This document shows, one piece after another, positions 50,125 to 59,168 of a stretch of 64,000 bases of DNA. Both the position numbers and the translations under genes were made by a program. Source of the stretch: Nocardia brasiliensis ATCC 700358 (GTDB taxonomy: Bacteria > Actinomycetota > Actinomycetes > Mycobacteriales > Mycobacteriaceae); NCBI RefSeq assembly GCF_000250675.2, contig NC_018681.1:1116001-1180000 (forward strand). Reading direction: 5' to 3'. Every line of letters begins with the position of its first letter. Position 1 is the first letter of the stretch. The notes under the pieces were generated by a model. The model was given only the letters and a program-made list of their open reading frames with translations, ran no database searches and was not told where the DNA came from.

Positions 50125-52008
50125 ATGTGCGGAATCGTGGGGTACGTCGGATACCGGGACGCGCTCGGCGTTGTCGTTGACGCGTTGCGCCGCATGGAAT
50201 ATCGCGGCTACGACTCCGCGGGTGTGGCGATCGTCGACGGCGCCGGCGCGTCGGCGGTGGAACGCAAGGCGGGCAAGCTGGCCAACCTGGAGGCCGAACT
50301 GGCCGAGGTCGGGGTGGCGCGGTTCGCGGGCACCACCGGCATGGGGCACACCCGCTGGGCGACTCACGGTGCGCCGACCGACCGCAACGCGCACCCGCAT
50401 CGCGACCACAGCGGCAAGGTCGCCGTGGTGCACAACGGCATCATCGAGAACTTCGCCCCGCTGCGCCGTGAACTGGAGGACGCCGGGGTCGAACTGCGCA
50501 GCGACACCGACACCGAGGTCGCGGTGCACCTCGTCGCGCAGGCTTACGCCGCGGGTCCGACGGCGGGCGATTTCGCGGCGAGCGCGCTCGCGGTGCTGCG
50601 CCGGTTGGAGGGCGCGTTCACGCTGGTCTTCACGCACGCCGACCATCCGGAGATGATCGTCGCGGCGCGCCGCTCGACCCCGCTGGTGGTCGGTGTCGGC
50701 AAGGGTGAGATGTTCATCGCCTCCGATGTCACAGCGTTCATCGAGCACACCCGCGAGGCGGTCGAACTCGGCCAGGACCAGGCGGTGGTGATCACCGCGG
50801 ACACGTACACGGTCACCGATTTCGCGGGGACCGACGCGGTCGCGCGGACCCGCCCGTTCACGATCGACTGGGATCTGGCCGCCGCCGAAAAGGGTGGTCA
50901 CGACTACTTCATGCTCAAGGAGATCGAGGAGCAGCCCGCGGGTGTCGCGGACACGCTGATCGGGCATTTCAGCCAGGATCAGGACGGCGCGGGCCGGATC
51001 GTGCTGGACGAGCAGCGCCTGGCCGATCAGGAACTGCGCGACTTCGACAAGGTGTTCGTCGTCGCCTGCGGTAGTTCGTACCACGCGGGCCTGCTCGCCA
51101 AGTACGCGATCGAGCACTGGACCAGGCTGCCCGTCGAGGTGGAGCTGGCCAGCGAATTCCGTTACCGCGACCCGGTGTTGGATCGTTCCACGCTGGTGGT
51201 GGCGATCTCGCAGTCGGGCGAGACCGCCGACACGCTCGAGGCGGTGCGGCACGCCAAGGAGCAGAAGGCCAGGGTGCTGGCGATCTGCAACACCAACGGC
51301 GCGCAGATCCCGCGCGAGTCGGATGCCGTGCTGTACACCAGGACCGGTCCGGAGATCGGCGTCGCGTCGACGAAGGCGTTCCTGGCGCAGGTCACCGCGA
51401 ACTACCTGGTCGGCTTGGCGCTGGCGCAGGCGCGCGGCACCAAGTACCCGGACGAGGTGGCCCGCGAGTTCGCCGAGTTGGAGGCGATGCCGAAGCTGGT
51501 CGAGCGGGTGCTGGCGACCGGCCCGCAGGTGCGTGCCATCGCGCGGGAACTCGCTCATGTCCAGACGGTGCTCTTCCTGGGCCGCCACGTCGGCTACCCG
51601 GTGGCGCTGGAGGGTGCGCTGAAGCTCAAGGAATTGGCGTACATGCACGCCGAGGGCTTCGCGGCCGGTGAGCTCAAGCACGGTCCGATCGCGCTGATCG
51701 AGGACGGTCTGCCGGTGATCGTGGTGATGCCGTCGCCGAAGGGTCGCGCGGTGCTGCATTCCAAGCTGCTCAGCAATATCCGGGAGATTCAGGCGCGCGG
51801 CGCACGCACCATCGTGATCGCCGAGGAGGGCGACGACACGGTGCGGCCGTTCGCCGATGACCTGATCGAGATCCCGTCCGCGCCGACACTGTTCCAGCCG
51901 TTGCTGTCCACGGTCCCGCTGCAGATCTTCGCGGCCGAGGTGGCCCAGGCCCGCGGCTACGACGTGGACAAGCCGCGCAACCTGGCCAAGTCCGTCACGG
52001 TCGAGTAG
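50125..52008 (+). CDS. glmS: Glutamine-fructose-6-phosphate aminotransferase
   Basis: First enzyme of the hexosamine pathway; makes glucosamine-6-phosphate from fructose-6-phosphate and glutamine. The 627-residue protein begins MCGIVGYVG, giving the N-terminal Cys nucleophile after Met removal. The glutaminase half has GHTRWATHGAPTDRNAHPH; the two sugar isomerase domains show VFVVACGSSYHAGLLAKY and ISQSGETADTLEAV, and the C-terminal DKPRNLAKSVTVE is invariant. Nothing resembling the glmS ribozyme fits in the very short leader, as expected for actinomycetes. Position matches Rv3436c. A terminator hairpin follows at once. Confidence 0.97.
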   Translation: MCGIVGYVGYRDALGVVVDALRRMEYRGYDSAGVAIVDGAGASAVERKAGKLANLEAELAEVGVARFAGTTGMGHTRWATHGAPTDRNAHPHRDHSGKVAVVHNGIIENFAPLRRELEDAGVELRSDTDTEVAVHLVAQAYAAGPTAGDFAASALAVLRRLEGAFTLVFTHADHPEMIVAARRSTPLVVGVGKGEMFIASDVTAFIEHTREAVELGQDQAVVITADTYTVTDFAGTDAVARTRPFTIDWDLAAAEKGGHDYFMLKEIEEQPAGVADTLIGHFSQDQDGAGRIVLDEQRLADQELRDFDKVFVVACGSSYHAGLLAKYAIEHWTRLPVEVELASEFRYRDPVLDRSTLVVAISQSGETADTLEAVRHAKEQKARVLAICNTNGAQIPRESDAVLYTRTGPEIGVASTKAFLAQVTANYLVGLALAQARGTKYPDEVAREFAELEAMPKLVERVLATGPQVRAIARELAHVQTVLFLGRHVGYPVALEGALKLKELAYMHAEGFAAGELKHGPIALIEDGLPVIVVMPSPKGRAVLHSKLLSNIREIQARGARTIVIAEEGDDTVRPFADDLIEIPSAPTLFQPLLSTVPLQIFAAEVAQARGYDVDKPRNLAKSVTVE

Positions 52009-52048
52009 GCCGGTGGCGCTGCGCCCATGGGGCATGGCGCCACCCGGC
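52009..52048 (+). terminator. Terminator directly after glmS
   Basis: GCCGGTGGCGC (52009-52019) pairs with GCGCCACCCGGC (52037-52048) with one bulged base and a 17-base loop. It begins at the base after the stop codon. Confidence 0.65.
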
Positions 52049-52090
52049 ACCGCCGCATACGGCCACCACGAACGCTGTGGCAGCCTCGCC

Positions 52091-52164
52091 GAAGCCCGAA
52101 GCCCGAAGCCCGAAGCCCGAAGCCCGAAGCCCGAAGCCCGAAGCCCGAAGCCCGAAGCCCGAAG
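52091..52164. repeat. Heptanucleotide microsatellite (GAAGCCC)n
   Basis: Ten perfect copies of GAAGCCC in a row plus a partial GAAG, in the gap between glmS and the MFS gene. Perfect identity between copies suggests recent slippage and a length that varies between strains. Confidence 0.97.
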
Positions 52165-52211
52165 TCGCGACTGACCTCGAGGAACGGGTGGCCGGCCATG
52201 CGCGGATCCGC

Positions 52212-52361
52212 CTCGGTGACCGCCGCGCTCACACGTGTGTGGCTGCGTAGCAACGCCTTTCGCCGAGAGGGCGTAAATCCGGCGGTCTCGGTGACCGCCG
52301 CGCCCGCACGTGTGTGGCTGCGCAGCAACACCTTTCGCTGAGACGACGCGAATCCGGCGGT
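52212..52361. repeat. Two tandem 75-bp repeats downstream of glmS
   Basis: Copy 1 starts CTCGGTGACCGCCGCGCTCA at 52212 and copy 2 starts CTCGGTGACCGCCGCGCCCG at 52287. Both continue CACGTGTGTGGCTGCG-AGCAAC and GCGTAAATCCGG-like ends. Together with the heptamer repeat and the glmS terminator they fill the 388-base gap before the MFS gene; no gene was seen there. Confidence 0.8.
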
Positions 52362-52396
52362 GACCGCGGGTCGCCGCCGGACCGGTCGCATGGGAC

Positions 52397-53578
52397 TCAG
52401 TTCGCCGGCACCAGCGCGGGGGCCGGTTCGGTAGCGGCCCGGCGTTCGAGGGCACCCGACCAGACGGCCAGGCCGAGCGCGGTGACCACCAGCGCGACCC
52501 CGACCCAGTTGGGCGCGGTGTAGCCGAAGCCCGCGGCGATGACCAGTCCGCCGAGCCACGCGGAGACGGCATTGCCGAGGTTGAACGCGCCGATGTTGAC
52601 CGCCGACGCCAAGGTCGGTGCGCCCGAAGCCTGGTCGAGGACGCGCTTCTGCAGCGGCGGCACGGTGGCGAAGCCGAGCGCGCCGATCAGCACGATGGTG
52701 ATCGCGGCCGTGACCTTGTTGTGCGCGGTGAGGGTGAACAGCGCGAGCGCCACCGCGAGTCCGCCCAGCGTGAGGTAGAGCATCGGCATCAGGTGCCGGT
52801 CCGCGAATTTGCCGCCGATCAGGTTGCCCGCGGAGAAGCCGAGGCCGAACAGCACGAGTAGCCAGGTGACCGAGCTGTCCGCGAAACCGGTGACCTCGGT
52901 CATCATCGGGGCCAGGTAGGTGATCGCCGCGAAGACGCCGCCGAACCCGAGCACCGTCATGGCCATCGCGAGCAGCACCTGCGGATTGCGGAACACGGCG
53001 AGCTCGGTGCGCAGCCGGGCGTCCGGCGGCGCGGGCTGTTCCGGGACCAGCAAGGCGACGCCGAGCAGCCCGATGAGTCCGACCAGCGCGACGATCAGGA
53101 AGGTGAGCCGCCAACCGAACTGCTGGCCGAGCAGGGTGCCGACGGGCACGCCGACCATGGTGGCCACGGTGAGGCCGGTGAACATGATCGCGATGGCGCC
53201 CGCGCGTTTGTCGGGGCGGACCACGCTGCCCGCGACCACCGCGCCGATGCCGAAGAACGCGCCGTGTGCCAGCGAGGCGACGATCCGGCCGGTCAACATG
53301 AGTCCGAAAGTCGGTGCGACGGCGGACAATACGTTGCCCGCGACCAGGAGCAGCAGCATGCCGAGGAGCATGCGCTTACGCGAGACGCGGGTGCCGAGCC
53401 CGGTCATCAGCGGCGCGCCGGCCACCACGCCGAGCGCGTATCCGGTGACCAGCAGGCCCGCGGTGGGGATGGACACCGCGTAGGTGTCCGCGATGTCGGG
53501 CAGTAGCCCGACGACCACGAATTCGGTGGTGCCGATTCCGAAGGCCCCGAGGGTCAGGGCGAGGAGTGCGAGCGGCAT
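52397..53578 (-). CDS. MFS drug/sugar efflux transporter (DHA1 type)
   Basis: Twelve-helix exporter of 393 residues of the DHA1 (AraJ/Cmx-like) group. It starts MPLALLALTLGAFGIGTTEF and then VVVGLLPDIADTY, the signature of that group. The loop 2-3 motif GLGTRVSRKRMLLG and motif C region GAFFGIGAVVAGSVV are present. The ATG at 53578 follows GGAGG eight bases upstream; an earlier Met is less well placed. Divergent from a MarR gene, and direct repeats in between look like its operator, so expression is probably repressed by the MarR protein until a ligand binds. Confidence 0.92.
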   Translation of the reverse strand: MPLALLALTLGAFGIGTTEFVVVGLLPDIADTYAVSIPTAGLLVTGYALGVVAGAPLMTGLGTRVSRKRMLLGMLLLLVAGNVLSAVAPTFGLMLTGRIVASLAHGAFFGIGAVVAGSVVRPDKRAGAIAIMFTGLTVATMVGVPVGTLLGQQFGWRLTFLIVALVGLIGLLGVALLVPEQPAPPDARLRTELAVFRNPQVLLAMAMTVLGFGGVFAAITYLAPMMTEVTGFADSSVTWLLVLFGLGFSAGNLIGGKFADRHLMPMLYLTLGGLAVALALFTLTAHNKVTAAITIVLIGALGFATVPPLQKRVLDQASGAPTLASAVNIGAFNLGNAVSAWLGGLVIAAGFGYTAPNWVGVALVVTALGLAVWSGALERRAATEPAPALVPAN

Positions 53579-53630
53579 GGGCGAGAGCCTCCACATGAGA
53601 TTGCGCTTGAGCCTTACGGGCGTCAACAAT

Positions 53631-53660
53631 AATTGCAAGCGCGTGATAATTGCAAGCGCG
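53631..53660. promoter_or_regulatory. Direct repeats, probable MarR operator
   Basis: AATTGCAAGCGCG occurs at 53631-53643 and again at 53648-53660, 17 bases start to start. The motif GCGCTTGA at 53604 matches part of the reverse complement. The site lies between the divergent MFS and MarR genes, where an autoregulating MarR repressor is expected to bind. Confidence 0.65.
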
Positions 53661-53716
53661 GGCTATTGCGGACGTCATCTATCCTGGAAGGACACTCCCT
53701 ACGCGGAAGGACGATC

Positions 53717-54208
53717 ATGACCGCGGATGCCGCCCTGACCGGCTTGGCCGATGGCTGGTACGCACTGTCGCTGCTGCACGACCGGATCGAGGCGCACATC
53801 GAACGCGCGCTGCAATCCGGCCACGACCTGAGCGTCCGCGAGTACTCGCTGCTTGTGGTGTTGAGCAGGCAGCACGACGGTCCCGGCGGTCACCTACGGA
53901 TGAACCAGGTCGCCGAGGCGGTGGTGCTGAGCCAGAGCGCGACGACCCGGCTGGTCACCCGGCTGGAAGACCGCGGTCTGCTCCAGCGGTACCTGTGCCC
54001 CGACGACCGCCGCGGCATCTACACCGACGTGACCCCGCCCGGCCTCGCGCTGCTCGACCGGGCGCGCCCGACCCACGACGACGCGCTGGCCGGCGCGCTC
54101 GGCCAAGCGGCGGCGGACCCGGAGCTGGCACCGCTGGTGGCCGCGGTCGAAGCGCTCAACACGGCGTCGGCTCGTAGTCCGCGCACCCGGGCCTACCGGC
54201 CGGTCTGA
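53717..54208 (+). CDS. MarR-family transcriptional regulator
   Basis: Winged-helix repressor of 163 residues. The DNA-binding core is DLSVREYSLLVVLSRQ, then RMNQVAEAVVLSQSATTRLV as recognition helix and RGLLQRYLCPDDRRGIYTDV as wing. The dimer helices lie at both ends. ATG at 53717 behind GGAAGG. It is divergent from the MFS exporter and very likely controls it and itself. The ligand is unknown. Confidence 0.92.
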   Translation: MTADAALTGLADGWYALSLLHDRIEAHIERALQSGHDLSVREYSLLVVLSRQHDGPGGHLRMNQVAEAVVLSQSATTRLVTRLEDRGLLQRYLCPDDRRGIYTDVTPPGLALLDRARPTHDDALAGALGQAAADPELAPLVAAVEALNTASARSPRTRAYRPV

Positions 54209-54297
54209 GGCGCGTCTGTTCCGCTCGCCGCCGACGAAACCCGGCGTCGAGCGGGACTGCGCCTATTGCGCTGGGGTGGCGCGATATTCGGGGTGCT

Positions 54298-54729
54298 CTA
54301 CTGCACAGTGACAGTGCCGCGCATTTCCGGGTGCAGGGAGCAGAGATAGCGGTAGGTCCCCGGCGCGGTGAAGGTGTAGCTCCAGTCGCCCTTGTCGATG
54401 ATCGGGCTGTTGAGGCCCATCGCCTTGTCGCCGATGCCCTGCACGGTGTGCGGGGCCTTGTCGGTGAAATGCCAGGTGACGGTGTCGCCGACCTTGACGG
54501 TCACCTCGCCGGGCGCGAATTTCATGTCGCGCACATCGATGGTGACGGCGGCGGGTTTCGTATCGCCCGCGGGCTGGGTGGTGGTGGTCACCGGCTGCGC
54601 CGGTCGCTTCGTGGTCGTCGCGGCGGGGCCCGAATCGCCACCGCCGCAGCCCGCCACAAGTACCGCGGTCAGCACCGCCACTCCGGTGGCGACCTGCGTG
54701 GACCGTGCGCGACGCGTGACCATTGGCAT
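54298..54729 (-). CDS. Cupredoxin-type copper lipoprotein
   Basis: Small blue copper protein of 143 residues. Signal peptide with lipobox LVAGC, a Thr-rich linker, then a plastocyanin-like domain. The copper ligands are visible: His in KAPHTVQG, Cys and His in YLCSLHPEM, and Met in PEMRG (His-Cys-His-Met). MKFAPGEVTVKVGDTVTWHF is the typical first beta sheet. It probably carries electrons or copper outside the membrane. The start is MPMVT at 54729 or the second Met at 54723; no good ribosome site. Divergent from nnr. Confidence 0.9.
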   Translation of the reverse strand: MPMVTRRARSTQVATGVAVLTAVLVAGCGGGDSGPAATTTKRPAQPVTTTTQPAGDTKPAAVTIDVRDMKFAPGEVTVKVGDTVTWHFTDKAPHTVQGIGDKAMGLNSPIIDKGDWSYTFTAPGTYRYLCSLHPEMRGTVTVQ

Positions 54730-54804
54730 GATGGCCAAGCGTAGTCTGCTGACGTTGCGGGTCCGCGCGGCAGCCGTACCGAACAACCCAGTGGAGGATC
54801 GCTC

Positions 54805-56253
54805 ATGTCCACGCAGCGGGGCTATTTCACCGCAGACGAAGTGCGCGCGGCGGAGGCCGAGTTGTTCACGCGCGTCCCGGACGGCGTGCCCATGCAGCGC
54901 GCGGCATACGGGCTGGCCACCGTCGTCGCGCGGGAGTTGCGGGCGCGCACCGGCGGGGTCGCGGGTCGCGCGGTGACCTTGCTCGTCGGCTCCGGCGACA
55001 ACGGCGGCGACGCGCTGTGGGCCGGATCGATGCTGCGCCGGCGCGGTGTCGAAGTGACGGCGGTGCTGCTGAATCCGGCTCGAGCGCACGCGAAAGGTCT
55101 TGCGGCACTGCGAAAGGTCGGTGGGCGGGTGCGCGCGGAGATCGGCGGCCCCGACCTGGTGGTCGACGGCATCGTCGGTATCTCCGGCCGCGGGTCGTTG
55201 CGCCCCGATGCCGCGGAACTGGTTGCGGGCCTGCGGGTTCCGATCGTCGCCGCGGACCTGCCGAGCGGCGTCGACCCGGATACCGGCGCGGTCACCGGCC
55301 CCGCCGTCCGCGCCGACGTCACGGTGGCGTTCGGCGCGTACAAGCCGGTGCATGTCCTGGCCGCCCCGTACTGCGGGCGAACGGAGCTGGTACCCATCGG
55401 TTTACGACTACCCGGGCCGAATCTGGCCGCGCTGACACCCGGTTCGATCGGTGCGGACTGGCCGGTACCGGCGGCGACCGACGACAAATACACCCAGGGG
55501 GTGACCGGCATCTGCGCGGGCAGCGCGAGCTATCCGGGCGCGGCGGTGCTGTGCACGGGCGCTGCGGTCGCGGCGACCTCGGGCATGGTCCGCTATGCCG
55601 GCACCGGCGCCGCGGAGGTGCTCGCGAAGTTCCCCGAAGTCATTGCCACCCAGCAGGTCTCGGAAGTCGGCCGGGTGCAGTCGTGGGTGTTCGGCCCCGG
55701 CGCGGGCACCGACGCCGACGCGCGCAATCGTCTCGTCGAGATCCTCGCCACCGAGCTGCCGGTCGTCGTCGACGCCGACGGTCTGACCATGCTCGCCGCC
55801 GAACCCGGGCTGGTGCGGGCCCGCACCGCGCCGACGGTATTGACCCCGCACGCAGGCGAATTCGCGCGCCTCACCGGGCGCGACATCGGGCCCGACCGGG
55901 TCGGCGCGGTCCGTTCGCTCGCCGACGACTTGCAGGTCACCGTCCTGTTGAAGGGCCGCGCCACCCTCGTGGCCACCCCGGGCGCGCCGGTCCTGGTCAA
56001 CGAGGCGGGTGCGTCCTGGGCCGCGACCGCGGGCGCCGGTGACGTGCTGTCCGGCGTTCTCGGTGCGCTGCTCGCCGCCGGCCGCGATCCTGCCTGGTCG
56101 GCGGCCGCCGCCGCCCGGGTGCACGCGTTGGCGGCCAACCTCGCTGCCCAGGAGGGGCACTCGGCTGGTGCGCCGATCTCCGCGACACCCCTACTCGAGC
56201 ACATCCGTCCGGCGATCGGCACCTTGCGCGCCTTCGCCGACCGCGTCGTCTGA
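54805..56253 (+). CDS. nnr: Bifunctional NAD(P)H-hydrate epimerase / ADP-dependent dehydratase
   Basis: Repairs damaged (hydrated) NAD(P)H. The 482-residue protein joins the YjeF_N epimerase domain (GYFTADEVRAAEAELF, LLVGSGDNGGDALWAG, VAADLPSGVDPDTGAV) to a carbohydrate-kinase-like dehydratase domain with VLTPHAGEFARLTG and the nucleotide and catalytic stretch GASWAATAGAGDVLSG. GGAGG precedes the ATG. This matches Rv3433c in position, upstream of alr. The 229 bases to alr hold no gene that could be supported. Confidence 0.95.
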   Translation: MSTQRGYFTADEVRAAEAELFTRVPDGVPMQRAAYGLATVVARELRARTGGVAGRAVTLLVGSGDNGGDALWAGSMLRRRGVEVTAVLLNPARAHAKGLAALRKVGGRVRAEIGGPDLVVDGIVGISGRGSLRPDAAELVAGLRVPIVAADLPSGVDPDTGAVTGPAVRADVTVAFGAYKPVHVLAAPYCGRTELVPIGLRLPGPNLAALTPGSIGADWPVPAATDDKYTQGVTGICAGSASYPGAAVLCTGAAVAATSGMVRYAGTGAAEVLAKFPEVIATQQVSEVGRVQSWVFGPGAGTDADARNRLVEILATELPVVVDADGLTMLAAEPGLVRARTAPTVLTPHAGEFARLTGRDIGPDRVGAVRSLADDLQVTVLLKGRATLVATPGAPVLVNEAGASWAATAGAGDVLSGVLGALLAAGRDPAWSAAAAARVHALAANLAAQEGHSAGAPISATPLLEHIRPAIGTLRAFADRVV

Positions 56254-56482
56254 CCCGCGCGCACCGTCGTGATAGACCGTGCTGCGCGCTGTGCCCCGGA
56301 ACACCTCCGCGCCCACCGACTCCACCAGGACATTCCCGGTCGATAGACTCTGGCGGAACACCGGTGACAAATTTCGCCGAGCGTATGGGTAATTCGCCGG
56401 CACGGTCTGACGGCACGGCCGAGGTCACCGCCGGTCGCCGCGCCACCCGAGGCGGCACCTGAACTCCCGGAGAGGCGGAACA

Positions 56483-57598
56483 GTGCAAGTGGAGACGGTT
56501 GTCGATCTCGACGCCATCGCGCACAACGTGCGGATCCTGCGCGAACTCGCGGGCGACGCCGCCGTGATGGCGGTCGTCAAGGCCGACGGTTACAACCACG
56601 GCGCGGTCGAGGTCGGCAAGGCGGCGCTGGCCGCAGGAGCCGCCGAGCTAGGCGTCACCACGATCGCCGAGGCCGTCCGATTGCGCGAGGCGGGTATCAC
56701 CGCGCCTATTCTGAGCTGGCTCAACAACTCCGCCGCCGACTACGCCGCGGCGATCGGCGCGGATATCGAGATCGGGGTGTCCTCGCTCGATCATCTGCGC
56801 GCGGTGGCCGCCGCGACCGAGCAGACCGGCCGGACGGCGACGGTCTCGCTCAAGGTCGACACCGGCCTCAACCGCAACGGGCTGTCGCCGGTCGAATATC
56901 CGCAAGCCCTCGCGGAATTGCGGACGCTGGTCGACGCGCAGGCGATGCGGTTCCGGGCGCTCTTCTCCCACCTCGCGAACGCCGACGAGCCCGCGCATCC
57001 GGTCAACGACATGCAGCGCGACCGCTTCCTGGAGGCGATCGCCGTCGCCAAGGAACACGGCCTGGAACCGGAACTGGTGCACCTGGCGAACTCGCCCGCC
57101 ACGCTGACCCGCCCCGACCTCGCGTTCGACATGGTCCGCCCGGGCATCGCGATGTACGGGCACAGTCCCGTCGCCGAGGACTTCGGGCTGCGCCCGGCCA
57201 TGACCTTCCAGGCCCGGGTCGCGCTGGTCAAGCAGGTCGCGGCGGGCGAGGGCGTCTCGTACGGGCACACCTGGTACGCGCCGCGCGACACCACGGTGGC
57301 GCTGATCCCGGTGGGCTATGCCGACGGCGTATTCCGGCCGCTCAGTGGACGTTTCGAGGTGTGGCTGGGCGGTGCGCGCAGGCCGAACGTCGGCCGGGTC
57401 TGCATGGACCAGTTCGTGGTCGACCTCGGCGACAACGCCGCGAATGTCCGGGAGGGCGATATGGCCGTCCTGTTCGGCGGCGGTCCGGGCGAACCGCGCG
57501 CACAGGAGTGGGCGGATCTGCTCGGCACCATTCACTACGAGGTGGTGTGTTCGCCGCGCGGCCGGTCGGTTCGCCGCTATGTAGGCGGTGGCCGGTGA
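56483..57598 (+). CDS. alr: Alanine racemase
   Basis: PLP enzyme making D-alanine for peptidoglycan, 371 residues. The PLP lysine is Lys33 in VVKADGYNHGA. Other family parts are TGLNRNGLSP, FSHLANADEP, RPGIAMYGHSP and the second-subunit tyrosine region VSYGHTWYAP, then CMDQFVVDLGD. The GTG start has GAGAGG upstream. The stop overlaps the start of the next hydrolase (GTGA), so they are coupled. Target of D-cycloserine; position as Rv3423c. Confidence 0.97.
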   Translation: MQVETVVDLDAIAHNVRILRELAGDAAVMAVVKADGYNHGAVEVGKAALAAGAAELGVTTIAEAVRLREAGITAPILSWLNNSAADYAAAIGADIEIGVSSLDHLRAVAAATEQTGRTATVSLKVDTGLNRNGLSPVEYPQALAELRTLVDAQAMRFRALFSHLANADEPAHPVNDMQRDRFLEAIAVAKEHGLEPELVHLANSPATLTRPDLAFDMVRPGIAMYGHSPVAEDFGLRPAMTFQARVALVKQVAAGEGVSYGHTWYAPRDTTVALIPVGYADGVFRPLSGRFEVWLGGARRPNVGRVCMDQFVVDLGDNAANVREGDMAVLFGGGPGEPRAQEWADLLGTIHYEVVCSPRGRSVRRYVGGGR

Positions 57599-58674
57599 GC
57601 AGACGGCGGGTCACCGCGGTCCGCGGCGGTCTGGCGACCGCGGGCGTGGTCGCCGCGCTGGCCGGGGCGCACGCCCTGCGCCGCGCCGGCGCCCGGGTGC
57701 TCTGGCCCGCCCGCCGTGACGAGTATCGCGACGAGAACTTCGCGCTCATCGACGAGGATCGCGCGGGCAGCGTGCACACCGAGGACGGTGTGCGCTTGGC
57801 CACCCGCGCATGCGGTCCCGCGGACGCGCCGGTCACGGTGATCTTCGTGCACGGCTTCTGCAACACCATGGAGTCCTTCCACTTTCAACGCCGTGACCTC
57901 GAAAAGCGCTGGGGCGCACGGGCTCGGCTGGTGCTGTTCGATCTGCGCGGGCACGGCCGGTCCGGCACCTCGGCGACCGAGCGCTGCACCGTCTCCCAGC
58001 TCGGCCGCGACCTCGCCGCCGTGATCACGGACGCCGCACCGGCCGGTCCGGTGGTGCTGGTGGGTCATTCGCTGGGCGGGATGTCGGTGCTGGCGGCCGC
58101 GGCGCAGTTCCCGGAGTTGTTCGCCGAGCGCGTGCGGGGGATCGCCTTGCTGTCCACGGCGGCGGCCGAGGTCACCGCGGCCGGAATCACCCAGCTGCTG
58201 CGCAATCCCGCCATCGACGGCTTCCGGATGGCCGTGGCGGTCGCGCCCGCGCTGGTGCAGGCGGGCCGGACCACCGCGCGGCACGTGATCACGCCGATCC
58301 TGCATGTCAGCTCGTTCCACGGACCGGTGAGCCCGACACTGTCCCGGTTCACCACGATGATGATCGACGACACCCCGGTCGAGACCATCGTGAAATTCCT
58401 CAAAGCCATCGAACTGCACGACGAGTCGGCCGCGCTGCCTGCGCTGGCACAGGTGCCGGTGCTGATCATCGGCGGCTCGCACGATCTGGTGATCCCGTTT
58501 CGCAACTCACGCGCGCTCGCCCGAGAGTTGAAAGCCAGTGAGCTGATTCATCTGCGGGAGGCCGCGCACATGGCGCATCTGCAATTCCCGGACATCGTCA
58601 ACGACGCGCTCGATCGATTGCTGGTGCGCGCCGGCGTGCTCGAACCGCACCCGTCGGAGGTGACCAGTGGCTGA
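57595..58674 (+). CDS. Alpha/beta hydrolase, probably membrane-anchored
   Basis: Hydrolase of 359 residues. Start GTG overlaps the alr stop by four bases. An N-terminal hydrophobic helix (LATAGVVAALAGAHALRRAG) may anchor it to the membrane. The catalytic elbow is VVLVGHSLGGMSVLA with the Ser nucleophile, the oxyanion region VIFVHGFCNTMESF, an acid around GGSHDLVIP and a His in EAAHMAHLQFP. The substrate is unknown; close relatives are annotated as lipases or esterases. It overlaps tsaE by eight bases. The same gene lies between alr and tsaE in other Mycobacteriales. Confidence 0.88.
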   Translation: MSRRRVTAVRGGLATAGVVAALAGAHALRRAGARVLWPARRDEYRDENFALIDEDRAGSVHTEDGVRLATRACGPADAPVTVIFVHGFCNTMESFHFQRRDLEKRWGARARLVLFDLRGHGRSGTSATERCTVSQLGRDLAAVITDAAPAGPVVLVGHSLGGMSVLAAAAQFPELFAERVRGIALLSTAAAEVTAAGITQLLRNPAIDGFRMAVAVAPALVQAGRTTARHVITPILHVSSFHGPVSPTLSRFTTMMIDDTPVETIVKFLKAIELHDESAALPALAQVPVLIIGGSHDLVIPFRNSRALARELKASELIHLREAAHMAHLQFPDIVNDALDRLLVRAGVLEPHPSEVTSG

Positions 58675-59113
58675 TCGTCAGCAACGCACACTGCCCACGG
58701 TGGCGGACACCGAAGCACTCGGCCGGGAACTGGCCGCCGGGCTCGGCGCCGGCGACCTGGTCGTGCTGGACGGGCCGCTCGGCGCGGGCAAGACGGCACT
58801 GACCCGCGGCATCGCGGCGGGGCTCGGGGTGCAGGGCCGGGTGAGTTCGCCCACCTTCATCATCGCCCGGCAGCATCGGGCAGGTGCGCAGGTAGGAGCG
58901 GTGCCGCTGGTGCACGTGGACGCCTACCGGCTCGGCGGCGATCTCGACGAGCTGGACGCGCTGGACCTCGACACCGATCTGCACCAGGCGGTGGTCGTGG
59001 TGGAGTGGGGCCGGGGCGTCGTGGAGCACCTGACCGACCGGCATCTGCGGGTGCAGCTCTCGCGCGAACCGGATTCGGACGTGCGCACCGCCGAATGGGA
59101 ATGGGTGGATTAA
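58667..59113 (+). CDS. tsaE: tRNA t6A synthesis ATPase TsaE
   Basis: Small P-loop ATPase of 148 residues in the threonylcarbamoyladenosine (t6A37) pathway, partner of TsaB and TsaD. Walker A is DGPLGAGKTALTRG; the family signatures VSSPTFIIARQH and HVDAYRLGGDLDEL follow, with EWGRGV near the end. GTG start within the end of the preceding hydrolase gene, so probably coupled. tsaB begins 55 bases on. Confidence 0.95.
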   Translation: MADRQQRTLPTVADTEALGRELAAGLGAGDLVVLDGPLGAGKTALTRGIAAGLGVQGRVSSPTFIIARQHRAGAQVGAVPLVHVDAYRLGGDLDELDALDLDTDLHQAVVVVEWGRGVVEHLTDRHLRVQLSREPDSDVRTAEWEWVD

Positions 59114-59168
59114 CCACCTGGTAGCTCCGCACCGGCGGCAGCTACCACCCGGTATCGTTGGGTCAATC

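Noticed and set aside
49231..52572. A very long minus-strand frame opposite glmS
   Set aside because: It is antisense to an undoubted gene; long antisense frames are expected at this GC content. Only its last 285 codons are a real gene.
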